Shown piece by piece: positions 15,694-24,026 of a stretch of 37,006 nt of DNA. Below the pieces are notes generated by a model. The model made no database searches. It was not told the origin of the DNA and saw only the letters and a list, made by a program, of their open reading frames with translations. The position numbers were made by a program, and so were the translations under genes. The stretch's first letter is position 1, and each line of letters opens with the position of its first letter. The DNA is from Candidatus Brevifilum fermentans. Its GTDB lineage: Bacteria; Chloroflexota; Anaerolineae; Anaerolineales; Villigracilaceae. The DNA lies in the NCBI GenBank assembly GCA_945877125.1, contig CAMCQT010000037.1:1-37006 (forward strand), in the 5' to 3' direction.

Positions 15694-16959
15694 ATGCGTA
15701 AAAATGTATCCCGCCTCGCGATCATCGCGTTGGCACTCATGCTCGTCCTCTCAGCTTGTGGTGGCGCGCCTGCCGCAACTCAAGCCCCCGCAGCAGACGT
15801 TCCTGCCGCGACAGAAGCACCAGTTGCAACTGAAGCCGCTGCTGAAGGCGGTTTCCAAATCCCTGAAGTAGTTGATGGAAAATTCAATGTAGCCATGGTC
15901 TTGATCGGACCGCACGACGACGGTGGTTGGTCACAGGCTCATTATGAAGGACTTGTTTATATTGAGAAAAATGTTCCCAACGTGAATGTTGCTTATATTG
16001 AAAACGTTCCCGAAGGCGCAGATTCCGAACAGGTCTTCCGTAGCCTTTCCCGCAAGGGCTTCAACTTGATCTTCGGCACATCCTTTGGTTTCGGTGATCC
16101 GATGGAAGTTGTGGCAGGCGAATTCCCTGACACGATGTTCATTCATCTGACCGGCATCAAATCCAACTTCACAAACTTTGGCAACCTGATGGGCGCCATG
16201 GAAGACATGAAGTACCTCGCTGGTATGTTGGCCGGTGCACGCGCCAAGCAGGATGGAAATCCAAAACTTGGTTACATGGCCACATTCCCGATCCCCGAAG
16301 AAATTCGTCTCGGCAACGCAATTGCCCTTGGCATGAAGCAGACCTGCCCCGAATGCACAATGGATGTCCGCTGGCTCAATACCTGGCATGACCCGATCAT
16401 CGAGAAGGAAGCCGCGGCTTCACTGTTCGATGCCGGCGCACAGGTTGTATTCACCGGCGCTGATACTCCCGCCGTTGCTGACGTCGCCCAGGAAAAAGGA
16501 AAGTGGGGCGTAACCTATGACTGGTACGGTTCCTGCAAAGTTGAACATTGTCTGACCGCTCCTTACTGGGTCTGGGGCCCCATTTATTCAGGCATCACCG
16601 AACAAGTAATTGCTGGAACATATAAGCCAGGTTACGATTACTTTGATGCCGAGACCGGCGCTTTGGGTCTGTTTGGCTTCATGGAAGGTCAGACATTGCA
16701 ACCCGGTGTAGCAGATCTTGACCCCGAAGTTATCGCCAAGGTTAAAGATACCCTTGCCAAGATGCTCGCTGGCGAATTCACCCGCTTCGACGTGTTCACC
16801 GGACCGATCAATGACAACAAAGGCAACGTGGTTCTTCCTGCCGGACAAAGCATGGAACAGGTTGATCTTGATGCCTTCCCCGAATACGGTCTTCCCTGTA
16901 CCGTTGATGTTTGTATGAAGTGGTGGGCTGAAGGTATTACCGCCGAACTTCCCCAATAA
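15694..16959 (+). CDS. BMP-family substrate-binding lipoprotein (nucleoside or purine importer 1)
   Basis: The extracytoplasmic binding component of an ABC importer for nucleosides or purine bases. The signal peptide is MRKNVSRLAI followed by a hydrophobic run and lipobox VLSAC; an Ala/Pro/Thr/Glu spacer follows. The Bmp (PmpA/Med-like) domain begins at FNVAMVLIGPHDDGGWSQAH and includes GTSFGFGDPMEVVA and GYMATFPIPEEIRLGNA. The start at ATG 15694 is set by AAGGAG at 15681 and by the signal peptide; the frame is open upstream to 15586 but that part is not coding-like. It contains three extra cysteine pairs (CPEC, CKVEHC, CTVDVC) that the second BMP paralogue lacks. A strong terminator separates it from the ATPase gene. 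Confidence 0.9.
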   Translation: MRKNVSRLAIIALALMLVLSACGGAPAATQAPAADVPAATEAPVATEAAAEGGFQIPEVVDGKFNVAMVLIGPHDDGGWSQAHYEGLVYIEKNVPNVNVAYIENVPEGADSEQVFRSLSRKGFNLIFGTSFGFGDPMEVVAGEFPDTMFIHLTGIKSNFTNFGNLMGAMEDMKYLAGMLAGARAKQDGNPKLGYMATFPIPEEIRLGNAIALGMKQTCPECTMDVRWLNTWHDPIIEKEAAASLFDAGAQVVFTGADTPAVADVAQEKGKWGVTYDWYGSCKVEHCLTAPYWVWGPIYSGITEQVIAGTYKPGYDYFDAETGALGLFGFMEGQTLQPGVADLDPEVIAKVKDTLAKMLAGEFTRFDVFTGPINDNKGNVVLPAGQSMEQVDLDAFPEYGLPCTVDVCMKWWAEGITAELPQ

Positions 16960-16974
16960 ATTAATTTGATGTGT

Positions 16975-17008
16975 GGGCTAGAACTCCTTTGGGGTTCTAG
17001 CCCTTTTT
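16975..17008 (+). terminator. Intrinsic terminator or attenuator after the first BMP gene
   Basis: A 13-pair stem (GGGCTAGAACTCC at 16975-16987 with its partner at 16991-17003, one G-T pair) has a 3-base loop and is followed by TTTTT. Partial readthrough would give more binding protein than ATPase and permeases. Confidence 0.85.
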
Positions 17009-17060
17009 ATAAAACGTTTTCGCTTGAGAACCATATAGACTTTATTGCAGGAGTAGTCCA

Positions 17061-18644
17061 GTGACCGAACAGTCCTCCTCAACATCTGAAATACCGCTTA
17101 TCGTCGAAATGCGTGGAATTGTCAAACGCTTCCCCGGCGTATTGGCAAATGACCACGTTGATTTTAAGTTGCTGCACGGTGAGATACACGGCTTGCTTGG
17201 TGAGAACGGCGCCGGAAAAAGTACCCTGATGAATGTGCTGGCTGGTTTGTATCGCCAGGAAGTAGGTACAATTTTTGTCAACGGGGTGCCGAAAGTTTTT
17301 TCCTCGCCGCGTGATGCAATCAAGGCTGGGATCGGCATGGTACATCAACATTTTATGCTTGTGCCATCGCAGACGGTTACTGAAAATATTTTGCTGGGAC
17401 TGGATGAACCGCGCTTCTTTTTACGCCTGCCCGAATATGATTCCAAGATTGCAGAATTGGGTGAACGCTTTGGGCTAAAAGTGGATCCGCGCGCAAAGAT
17501 TTGGCAACTCTCGGTGGGGGAACAACAACGCGTTGAAATTCTTAAAATGCTTTATCGCGGTGTGGATGTGCTTATCATGGATGAGCCAACCGCCGTGCTT
17601 GCGCCGCAAGAGATCGAAGGTTTATTCGTCACCTTGCGCGCCATGATTGCCCAGGGGAAATCCGTTATTTTTATCAGTCATAAATTACAGGAAGTCAGCG
17701 CCATTGCCGACCGCGTTAGTGTTTTGCGGCGCGGTGTTTGCACGGCTTCAGGTGTTGCTTCAAAGGGAGTTTCACGTCAGGAACTGGCGCGTTTGATGGT
17801 AGGGCGCGAAGTTGTTTTTTCAATTGATAAAAAGCCAAGCAACCCGCAAGGTGTTGTGTTGGAAGTCGATGATATTTATGCGGAGAACGACAAAGGCTTG
17901 CCTGCTTTGCGCGGCGTTTCGTTGAATGTGCGCGCGGGTGAAATTGTAGGCGTGGCAGGTGTGGCAGGGAATGGTCAGAGTGAAATTTCACAGGTCATTG
18001 CAGGGATGCGTCAGTGCAAACAAGGACAAGTCCTGTTGAATGGAGATAAAGTCAGTAACCGCACTACATTATTTGGGATTCAACATGGGATGGCGTACGT
18101 TCCTGAAGATCGTACGCATGTTGGCAGTGCGCCAAACCTTAGTATTACAGACAATGTTATTATGAAAAATTATCGCAAATCACCGATCTCAAAAAATGGT
18201 TTGCTGGATATGAAAGCCGCAACCCGGCTTGCAAATGAACTCAAAACGGCTTATGACATTATTGTCCCCAGTGTTTCCACTCCTGTTCGATTATTGTCCG
18301 GTGGAAATCTTCAACGTGTGATTTTGGCGCGTGAAATTTCCGGGTTGCCTGCTTTTATGGTTGCGGTGCAGCCCACTCGCGGGTTGGATGTTGGCGCGAT
18401 TGAAGGAGTCCAGCGTTTATTGCTTGCCCAACGTGAGGCTGGCGCCGCCGTTCTCCTCATTTCTGAAGAATTGGAAGAGTTACTTTCTCTCAGTGATCGT
18501 ATTTATGTGATCTATGAAGGAAAGATCATGGGTGAGGTAAAGGTTGGGGGTGAAAATGCAGATGAGATGTTGGTTGATGTGATTGGTCAGATGATGACGG
18601 GCACGCCGCTCGAACAAATCCAAAAAGAAGGAGCTGTTGCATAA
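17061..18644 (+). CDS. ABC importer ATPase, two nucleotide-binding domains (NupA-like, importer 1)
   Basis: Energises nucleoside or purine uptake with the two permeases that follow. The N-terminal nucleotide-binding domain has Walker A GENGAGKST at residues 47-55, signature LSVGEQQR and Walker B LIMDEPTAVLAP. The C-terminal domain, from about residue 270, has a non-canonical P-loop GVAGNGQSE and signature LLSGGNLQR, then AVQPTRGLDVGA. This asymmetry is normal for the sugar/nucleoside type. The length is 527 residues. Translation begins at GTG with CAGGAG nine bases upstream. The stop overlaps the permease start by one base (TAATG). Confidence 0.93.
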   Translation: MTEQSSSTSEIPLIVEMRGIVKRFPGVLANDHVDFKLLHGEIHGLLGENGAGKSTLMNVLAGLYRQEVGTIFVNGVPKVFSSPRDAIKAGIGMVHQHFMLVPSQTVTENILLGLDEPRFFLRLPEYDSKIAELGERFGLKVDPRAKIWQLSVGEQQRVEILKMLYRGVDVLIMDEPTAVLAPQEIEGLFVTLRAMIAQGKSVIFISHKLQEVSAIADRVSVLRRGVCTASGVASKGVSRQELARLMVGREVVFSIDKKPSNPQGVVLEVDDIYAENDKGLPALRGVSLNVRAGEIVGVAGVAGNGQSEISQVIAGMRQCKQGQVLLNGDKVSNRTTLFGIQHGMAYVPEDRTHVGSAPNLSITDNVIMKNYRKSPISKNGLLDMKAATRLANELKTAYDIIVPSVSTPVRLLSGGNLQRVILAREISGLPAFMVAVQPTRGLDVGAIEGVQRLLLAQREAGAAVLLISEELEELLSLSDRIYVIYEGKIMGEVKVGGENADEMLVDVIGQMMTGTPLEQIQKEGAVA

Positions 18645-19765
18645 TGGCTGATTCGACATCTATAAAACAAAGAATGCCGTTCCGTATCCGTGTTGAGCCG
18701 CGTTTAAGTGAACCTCCCGTGTGGTACCCTGCGTTGGTTTCTTTCGGCGCACTTATTGTGGCTTTGGTGTTGGGTGGCATCTTAATCACATTTGCCGGTG
18801 GCGATGCGATTCGTTCCTATCAACATATTGCCAAGGCTTCGTTTGGTGATATTGGCGTGCTTTCAGATACCATCGTAAAAGCGACCCCAATTATTTTGGT
18901 GGCTCTGGCGTGTTCGGTGGCATTCCGCATGAAGTTGTGGAACATCGGTGCAGAGGGGCAATTCATTATGGGTGCGTTCGGTGCGAGCGCGATTGTGCTT
19001 GCACCTGTTCTGCCCGCTGAGACACCCCGTTGGATATTTATTCCAGTGATGATGCTGGCAGGCATGGCTGCCGGCGCGATATGGGGATTCATCCCCGGCT
19101 ATCTTAAAGCAAAATTTAACGTGAATGAGATCATCAGCACGTTGATGTTGAATTATGTGGCTGTGGCATGGGTAAATTTCTGGATATTTGGCGTGTGGAC
19201 AGAGGGCGGCTTTCAAATGTCTCGCAAGTTCCCAGAGGGTGCTTCATTGCCGCGTTTGTTGGAATACGCCAAGTCCATTCCGGCTTTGCGCGGATTGACC
19301 ACACATCTTGGACTGGTGATCGGAATCGTAGCGGCGGTAATTTTGTGGTTTATTATTTTCCGCAGCCGTTGGGGATATGAGATTCGCCTAATCGGAGATA
19401 ATCCGCGGGCTGCTCAATATGCAGGTATTAATATCGCGCAAAACACGATCTGGGTCATGATGCTCTCTGGTGCATTGGCGGGCTTGGGCGGCATGTCTGA
19501 AATAGCAGGCGTTGTCCATCGTTTGCAAACTGCACCGATCGCGGCAGGCTATGGTTTTACCGGCATCATCGTTGCCTGGCTGGCAAAACTGAATCCGATT
19601 GTGATCATCTTCGTTTCGATATTGTTCGGCGCGTTGATCCTCGCAGGGCGTGAGATCCAGCCTTCGGGTGTCCCAAAAATGATCCAGGGAATTATTCTCG
19701 TCTGTCTTATCGCCAGTGATTTTCTGTTGCGATATCGAATCATTATTTCACGCGGTGAGGAATAA
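18644..19765 (+). CDS. ABC importer permease (NupB-like, importer 1)
   Basis: An integral membrane component of the first nucleoside/purine importer, branched-chain/ribose-type permease family. It is 373 residues with about eight to ten transmembrane segments. MKLWNIGAEGQFIMGA and LKAKFNVNEIISTLMLNYVA are conserved in NupB/YufP-type permeases; IRLIGDNPRAAQYAGINI is the coupling-helix region. It overlaps the ATPase stop by one base and ends three bases before the next permease, so translation is coupled. Confidence 0.92.
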   Translation: MADSTSIKQRMPFRIRVEPRLSEPPVWYPALVSFGALIVALVLGGILITFAGGDAIRSYQHIAKASFGDIGVLSDTIVKATPIILVALACSVAFRMKLWNIGAEGQFIMGAFGASAIVLAPVLPAETPRWIFIPVMMLAGMAAGAIWGFIPGYLKAKFNVNEIISTLMLNYVAVAWVNFWIFGVWTEGGFQMSRKFPEGASLPRLLEYAKSIPALRGLTTHLGLVIGIVAAVILWFIIFRSRWGYEIRLIGDNPRAAQYAGINIAQNTIWVMMLSGALAGLGGMSEIAGVVHRLQTAPIAAGYGFTGIIVAWLAKLNPIVIIFVSILFGALILAGREIQPSGVPKMIQGIILVCLIASDFLLRYRIIISRGEE

Positions 19766-19767
19766 TC

Positions 19768-20736
19768 ATGGACTTTACGATCATTTTACAGGCAGGTATC
19801 GCAAGCGGAACTGTGTTGCTGTTCGCAACAATCGGCGAATTATTTGCTGAACGTTCTGGTGTGATGAACCTCGGTGTCGAAGGCATGATGTTAATTGGCG
19901 CGATGAGCGCATTCAGTACCACCATTGCAACGGGCAATCCGTGGCTGGGGGTGCTGGTGGCGATGTTCTTTGCAGGACTTATCAGCCAGATTCACGCCTT
20001 CATTGTGATTACGCTGCAAGCCGATCAGGTTGTCAGCGGGCTTTCGCTCACCTTTTTAGGAGTAGGCATCAGCTTGGTATTAGGCGAAGGCTTGAGCAAG
20101 GCTGGGACGGTTTCACTTCTGCCAAACTTCTCAATTCCATTGCTTACCTTAATCCCGATCATTGGGAAAATCTTTTTCACTAACCAGAGCGTACTCGTTT
20201 ATTTTGGTTATCTACTTGTTCCATTATCGTGGTATTACATAAATCATACGCGCCCGGGTTTACATTTGCGTGCGGTCGGAGAATACCCATCTGCAACTGA
20301 TGCGTTAGGCATTAATGTCTTTCGTACGCGCTATTTCTATGTTTTTATTGGGGGGATGTTGGCCGGATTGGCAGGCGCGACGATCAGTCTGGCAGTTTCA
20401 CCGGGCTGGTTTAGCGAATTAACAACAGGCGGGCAGGGTTGGATTGCCATTGGTTTGGTGATTTTCGCGCAGTGGGACCCGATCCGTGCGGCTGTTGGAG
20501 CGTATGCCTTCGGCGCCCTCCGTCGCCTTATTCTGGATGTTCAAGGCCCGCTTCTTTTACTTGGCTTCGCGAATCCCTTTTATTACAATCCGTATCTCGG
20601 TTTCTTTCTGCAAATGCTGCCTTATCTTTTCACCGTTGTAGTCCTGGTGATAGGCTCACGTGAAGCCATGAAGAAACGCATTGGCGCACCAGCGGCGTTG
20701 GGTAATCCCTACATCCGCGGTGAACGCGGAAAATAA
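19768..20736 (+). CDS. ABC importer permease (NupC-like, importer 1)
   Basis: The second membrane subunit of the first importer, 322 residues. The N-terminal ATIGELFAERSGVMNLGVEG is the hallmark of the NupC/YufQ-type subunit and LRAVGEYPSATDALGINVF is its coupling region. It is the last gene of the operon that starts with the BMP lipoprotein. The 300-base gap downstream holds a palindromic repeat and a terminator. Confidence 0.92.
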   Translation: MDFTIILQAGIASGTVLLFATIGELFAERSGVMNLGVEGMMLIGAMSAFSTTIATGNPWLGVLVAMFFAGLISQIHAFIVITLQADQVVSGLSLTFLGVGISLVLGEGLSKAGTVSLLPNFSIPLLTLIPIIGKIFFTNQSVLVYFGYLLVPLSWYYINHTRPGLHLRAVGEYPSATDALGINVFRTRYFYVFIGGMLAGLAGATISLAVSPGWFSELTTGGQGWIAIGLVIFAQWDPIRAAVGAYAFGALRRLILDVQGPLLLLGFANPFYYNPYLGFFLQMLPYLFTVVVLVIGSREAMKKRIGAPAALGNPYIRGERGK

Positions 20737-20763
20737 TAAGGTTACCTAATGTTTCACCTTTGC

Positions 20764-20825
20764 TGGACGCTGATGAACGCAGATAAACGCAGATTATCAG
20801 CGAAATCAGCGTTTTTCAGCGTCCA
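20764..20825. repeat. MITE-like palindromic element without a gene
   Basis: Arms at 20764-20780 (TGGACGCTGATGAACGC) and 20809-20825 match at 15 of 17 positions when inverted. The 28-base centre contains further ACGCAGAT and ATCAGCG units. The element codes for nothing. Its style (short CGCAGAT-like units, inverted ends) recalls the repeats bracketing the GxxExxY gene at 9106-9692, so it could be a deleted relative of such a unit. Confidence 0.5.
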
Positions 20826-20884
20826 AAAATAGGTTTTGGAAAAGAGTTGCACATTGGTTTAAGATTTATTGATTTGTTGTGTTT

Positions 20885-20922
20885 ATACATCTGGGGTGAC
20901 TTTTCAATCACCCCAGATGTAT
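20885..20922. terminator. Strong hairpin, probable terminator of importer operon 1
   Basis: A perfect 15-pair stem (ATACATCTGGGGTGA at 20885-20899 with 20908-20922) surrounds an 8-base loop. T-rich sequence follows, with a six-T run ending at 20940. It lies about 150 bases after the last permease gene and before the GntR promoter. Confidence 0.65.
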
Positions 20923-20964
20923 TTAATAGGCTAATTTTTTTGATGAAATAAATAGTGAATAATG

Positions 20965-21026
20965 TTACTTGAAATTGTATGTGAATTATGATACAAATTG
21001 ACAAAGGTCAGACGACTGCCCATTGT
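20965..21026 (+). promoter_or_regulatory. Candidate promoters and operator of the second GntR gene
   Basis: Two possibilities are visible. TTACTT (20965-20970) and TATGAT (20987-20992) are 16 bases apart. TTGACA (20998-21003) and a weak CATTGT (21021-21026) are 17 apart. GTCAGAC at 21007-21013 repeats the core of the perfect operator at 3087-3101 and would sit in the second promoter's spacer or just downstream of the first. The seven-base core alone is short enough to arise by chance, so autoregulation is only suggested. Confidence 0.3.
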
Positions 21027-21043
21027 TTTGTAACCCATATACC

Positions 21044-21775
21044 ATGCGTATACTTCAGTCAAAATCCATTGCTAATCAGGTAGATGAAATTCTCCTGGAG
21101 AAAATTCGGGATGGTATTTATTTGCCTGGAAGCCGTATGCCGTCGGAAAGTGAATTGTCTGATGAGTTGGGAGTCAGCCGAGCCACCGTGCGCACCGCAC
21201 TAGCCAAACTGGCTGCCAACGGATTTATTCTTCGCAAGCAAGGGGATGGCACGTACGTGAATATGCATATACATGAGGTCAGCGCCCATTTGGGGAATTT
21301 GTGGGATTTGGTGCAGTTGATCGAAGGAAATGGGCACACACCATCCATTCAGCCGCTTTCCATTGAACAGAGACCCGCTACTGAAAAGGAAGCACTTGCG
21401 CTGGGTTTGGAGGTGGGCGACGAGTTGATCAACCTCCGCCGGTTGTTTTTTGCCGACCAACAGGCTGTGAGTTTGGCTGATAATTTTATTCCTCTTTCAT
21501 TGTTGAATGAGCCTCTCGAGAGTATTGATGGTCAACTTCATATCCGCGATATTTTCCATAAATATTTTCATCAAGAAATTGCTTTTATAATTACTGATAT
21601 TCGCTCAACTGTGATTGGCACAGAGGCACACAAGTTTTTTGGGGGAGAGTCCGGCAGGTCTATACTGGAACTGCATATTACGTTTTATGGAAAGAATAAC
21701 CTGCCATTGGCTTTTGGAATAAATTATTTTGATGATTCAGCCTTGCGGCTGAGTCTGGTTCAGGCATGGAATTAA
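21044..21775 (+). CDS. GntR-family transcriptional regulator with UTRA domain
   Basis: A DNA-binding regulator. The GntR winged helix occupies the first 70 residues (YLPGSRMPSESELSDELG, then SRATVRTALAKLAANGFIL and RKQGDGTYV). A UTRA-type ligand-binding domain follows to the C-terminus (RRLFFADQQAVSLADNFIPL). A TTG at 21023 would add seven residues; the ATG at 21044 is preferred because MRILQSKSIANQVDEIL is a normal GntR start. No clear ribosome binding site is seen. It stands directly before the second importer operon, which it probably controls. It is distinct in sequence from the GntR next to ade. Confidence 0.88.
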   Translation: MRILQSKSIANQVDEILLEKIRDGIYLPGSRMPSESELSDELGVSRATVRTALAKLAANGFILRKQGDGTYVNMHIHEVSAHLGNLWDLVQLIEGNGHTPSIQPLSIEQRPATEKEALALGLEVGDELINLRRLFFADQQAVSLADNFIPLSLLNEPLESIDGQLHIRDIFHKYFHQEIAFIITDIRSTVIGTEAHKFFGGESGRSILELHITFYGKNNLPLAFGINYFDDSALRLSLVQAWN

Positions 21776-21836
21776 GATTTGTTTGATTACTGCGTGAGTA
21801 CCCTGTAAATACACCTTTGCGGAGACTGAGTGCCCA

Positions 21837-22985
21837 ATGCAATCTCGACTGAATTCCCTCATTGATGCCTTGTTACCTGTGCTGGCCACACTAGCCGCCT
21901 TGCTTGTTGGCGCGGTGATGTTGATGTTTTTGAAAGTCAATCCAGTTGTTGCATATGCTGCGCTTTGGGATGGCGCCTTTGGCAGTTCCAACGCATTCGC
22001 TGAGACACTGGTCAAGGCTACCCCCTTGCTGCTGGTTGGAATCGGCATCTGCATTTCCTTTCGCGGCGATGTGATCAATATCGGCGGCGAAGGGCAGATG
22101 ATTATCGGCGCAGTCTTCGCAACGTGGGTGGGTTTGAACTTCACCGGACTTCCCGGGTGGTTGACGATTACCCTTGCCATGCTGGCAGGATTTTTGGGCG
22201 GGGCGATTTGGGGCGGAATTCCAGGTGTGCTCAAAGCCTATTTCAGTGTGAATGAAATTCTAAGTACGGTGATGATGAATGCCATCGCCGTCCAATTGAT
22301 GAACTTCCTCCTGCGCGGACCGATGATCGATCCTGCTCAGGCAGAGATGGCTTCTCAAATTCCTCAGACTGCGCGCCTGGAGGAGATTTTCCGCCTGCCG
22401 CGTTTGGTTCCCACGCGCTTGCATCTCGGCGCTTTGATTGCCGTCATCCTTGCTGTACTGGTTTATATCCTTTTGTGGCGCACCACGCTTGGCTATCGTA
22501 TCCGCGCGGTGGGACAGAATCCACATGCTTCACGTTACGCAGGCATTAAAGTTCAGCGCTACATGGTTCTTGCCTTGCTGCTCAGTGGCGCTTTTGCCGG
22601 TCTGGCTGGCGCCACCCAAGTCTTTGGTGTGAATTACCGCATGATTACAGATGGCTCTTCTTCGGGCTTTACAGGAGGCGCCGGCTTCAATGGGATCGTC
22701 GCCGCCTTGTTTGGCGGCTTGCACCCGATCCTGACCATTCCTGCTTCCATTTTATTTGGCGCGCTGCTTGTGGGCGCAAACAAAATGCAAAGGGTTGTGC
22801 AGGTTCCATCGGCTTTGATCACCGCCTTGAACGGGTTGGTGGTTGTGTTCGTTGTCAGCAGTGAAATCATACGCAAGAGACGACAGCGCAGGCGGGAGGC
22901 GGATGCCAAACTTGAAAATGACTCTCTCCCGCCCCCAACGGGATCAGGCGATAAGCAACTAAATCAAGCGGAGGCCGGCTCATGA
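21837..22985 (+). CDS. ABC importer permease (NupB-like, importer 2)
   Basis: An integral membrane subunit of a second nucleoside/purine importer, 382 residues. INIGGEGQMIIGA, LKAYFSVNEILSTVMMNAIA and IRAVGQNPHASRYAGIKV match the corresponding motifs of the permease at 18644, so the two are paralogues. The C-terminus carries a basic, hydrophilic tail (IRKRRQRRREADAK, then Pro- and Gln-rich residues) missing from the other copy. It overlaps the next gene by four bases (ATGA). It starts 61 bases after the GntR stop. Confidence 0.92.
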   Translation: MQSRLNSLIDALLPVLATLAALLVGAVMLMFLKVNPVVAYAALWDGAFGSSNAFAETLVKATPLLLVGIGICISFRGDVINIGGEGQMIIGAVFATWVGLNFTGLPGWLTITLAMLAGFLGGAIWGGIPGVLKAYFSVNEILSTVMMNAIAVQLMNFLLRGPMIDPAQAEMASQIPQTARLEEIFRLPRLVPTRLHLGALIAVILAVLVYILLWRTTLGYRIRAVGQNPHASRYAGIKVQRYMVLALLLSGAFAGLAGATQVFGVNYRMITDGSSSGFTGGAGFNGIVAALFGGLHPILTIPASILFGALLVGANKMQRVVQVPSALITALNGLVVVFVVSSEIIRKRRQRRREADAKLENDSLPPPTGSGDKQLNQAEAGS

Positions 22986-23914
22986 TTTCCGATCTCTTTA
23001 CAGTCACGGTTCTTGTTGGCATTTTGGCTTCCGGAATTCGCCTGTCTACTCCATATCTATATGCTGCGATCGGCGAGGCCTTCGGACAAAAAAGCGGTGT
23101 GCTTAACCTGGGAGTCGAAGGGCAAATGCTTTTAGGCGCTTTTGCCGCCTTTTATGTTGCGCTTACAACTGGGAGTTTGTGGCTTGGTTTATTGACAGCC
23201 ATGATCGTCGGCGCATTGATGGGACTCGCCATGGCTTATGTGACCGTCAATTTACATGCCGAACAGGGCATCAGCGGTATTGGTTTCTATCTCTTTGGCT
23301 TGGGAATGAGCGACCTGCTTTTCCAAAAGTTAATGGGCACTGTGGAAACGGTCAAAGGGTTTCCCGAAATTTATATTCCCGGCTTGAGTGACATTCCTGG
23401 CATCGGAAAAATTTTCTTTAGCCAAAACATTCTGGTCTATGGCGCATATCTGCTTGTTCCCATTGCCTGGTTTGTGTTGAATAAAACCACCCTGGGGTTA
23501 AAGATCCGCTCGGTTGGCGAAAATCCTGATGCCGCTGATTCTCTCGGGGTGAGCGTGTCGCGCATTCGATATTTCACCATCATCCTCGGCGGCACGCTCT
23601 CCGGAATCGCGGGCGCATCCCTCTCCATTGCCTTGTTAAATGTATTCCAGCAGAACATGACCAGCGGACTTGGTTTCATTGCCGTGGCGCTGGTTTATTT
23701 TGGCGGATGGCGTCCCATTGGTATTTTGGGCGGCGCTTTATTATTTAGTTTTATCAATTCATTGCAATTGTGGATGCAGGTTTTGAGTATTCCCATTCCA
23801 TCAGATATTGCGGTGATGATGCCGTATGTCGTTACGATTTTAGTGTTGGTTGCCACAGTATCGAAAGTTCGCGCCCCGTCTGCGTTGTCGAAACCCTTTG
23901 AACGGGGTGATTAA
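22982..23914 (+). CDS. ABC importer permease (NupC-like, importer 2)
   Basis: The second membrane subunit of importer 2, 310 residues. YAAIGEAFGQKSGVLNLGVEG is the NupC-type N-terminal signature and IRSVGENPDAADSLGVSV the coupling region. Its start overlaps the upstream stop as ATGA, showing translational coupling. Here permeases precede the binding protein and ATPase, the reverse of importer 1. Confidence 0.92.
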   Translation: MISDLFTVTVLVGILASGIRLSTPYLYAAIGEAFGQKSGVLNLGVEGQMLLGAFAAFYVALTTGSLWLGLLTAMIVGALMGLAMAYVTVNLHAEQGISGIGFYLFGLGMSDLLFQKLMGTVETVKGFPEIYIPGLSDIPGIGKIFFSQNILVYGAYLLVPIAWFVLNKTTLGLKIRSVGENPDAADSLGVSVSRIRYFTIILGGTLSGIAGASLSIALLNVFQQNMTSGLGFIAVALVYFGGWRPIGILGGALLFSFINSLQLWMQVLSIPIPSDIAVMMPYVVTILVLVATVSKVRAPSALSKPFERGD

Positions 23915-23925
23915 TCCATCCATCA

Positions 23926-24020
23926 AAAGGAGGTGGTACATCGGCAGTCGTTTTAATTTGAATTTCGAAACGGGATTAATTGTCCCGTCGAAAGAAACAT
24001 ATCCACCCATATTTAAGGAG
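23926..24020 (+). promoter_or_regulatory. Structured leader of the second BMP lipoprotein gene
   Basis: AAAGGAGGT at 23926-23934 has no start codon at working distance. A hairpin at 23963-23993 pairs TTTCG with CGAAA and ACGGGA with TCCCGT around a 7-base loop, with two unpaired A residues and no T tract. The working ribosome binding site is AAGGAG at 24015. The order AAAGGAGGT, GGTAC, TCGT, AATTTC, AAGGAGAAGAAG is shared with the leader at 15583-15690. Confidence 0.4.
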
Positions 24021-24026
24021 AAGAAG

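Noticed and set aside
23850-24026. N-terminal extension of the second BMP protein
   Set aside because: It overlaps the upstream permease gene, and the signal peptide plus AAGGAG clearly place the start at 24027. The same applies to 15586-15693 for the first BMP protein.
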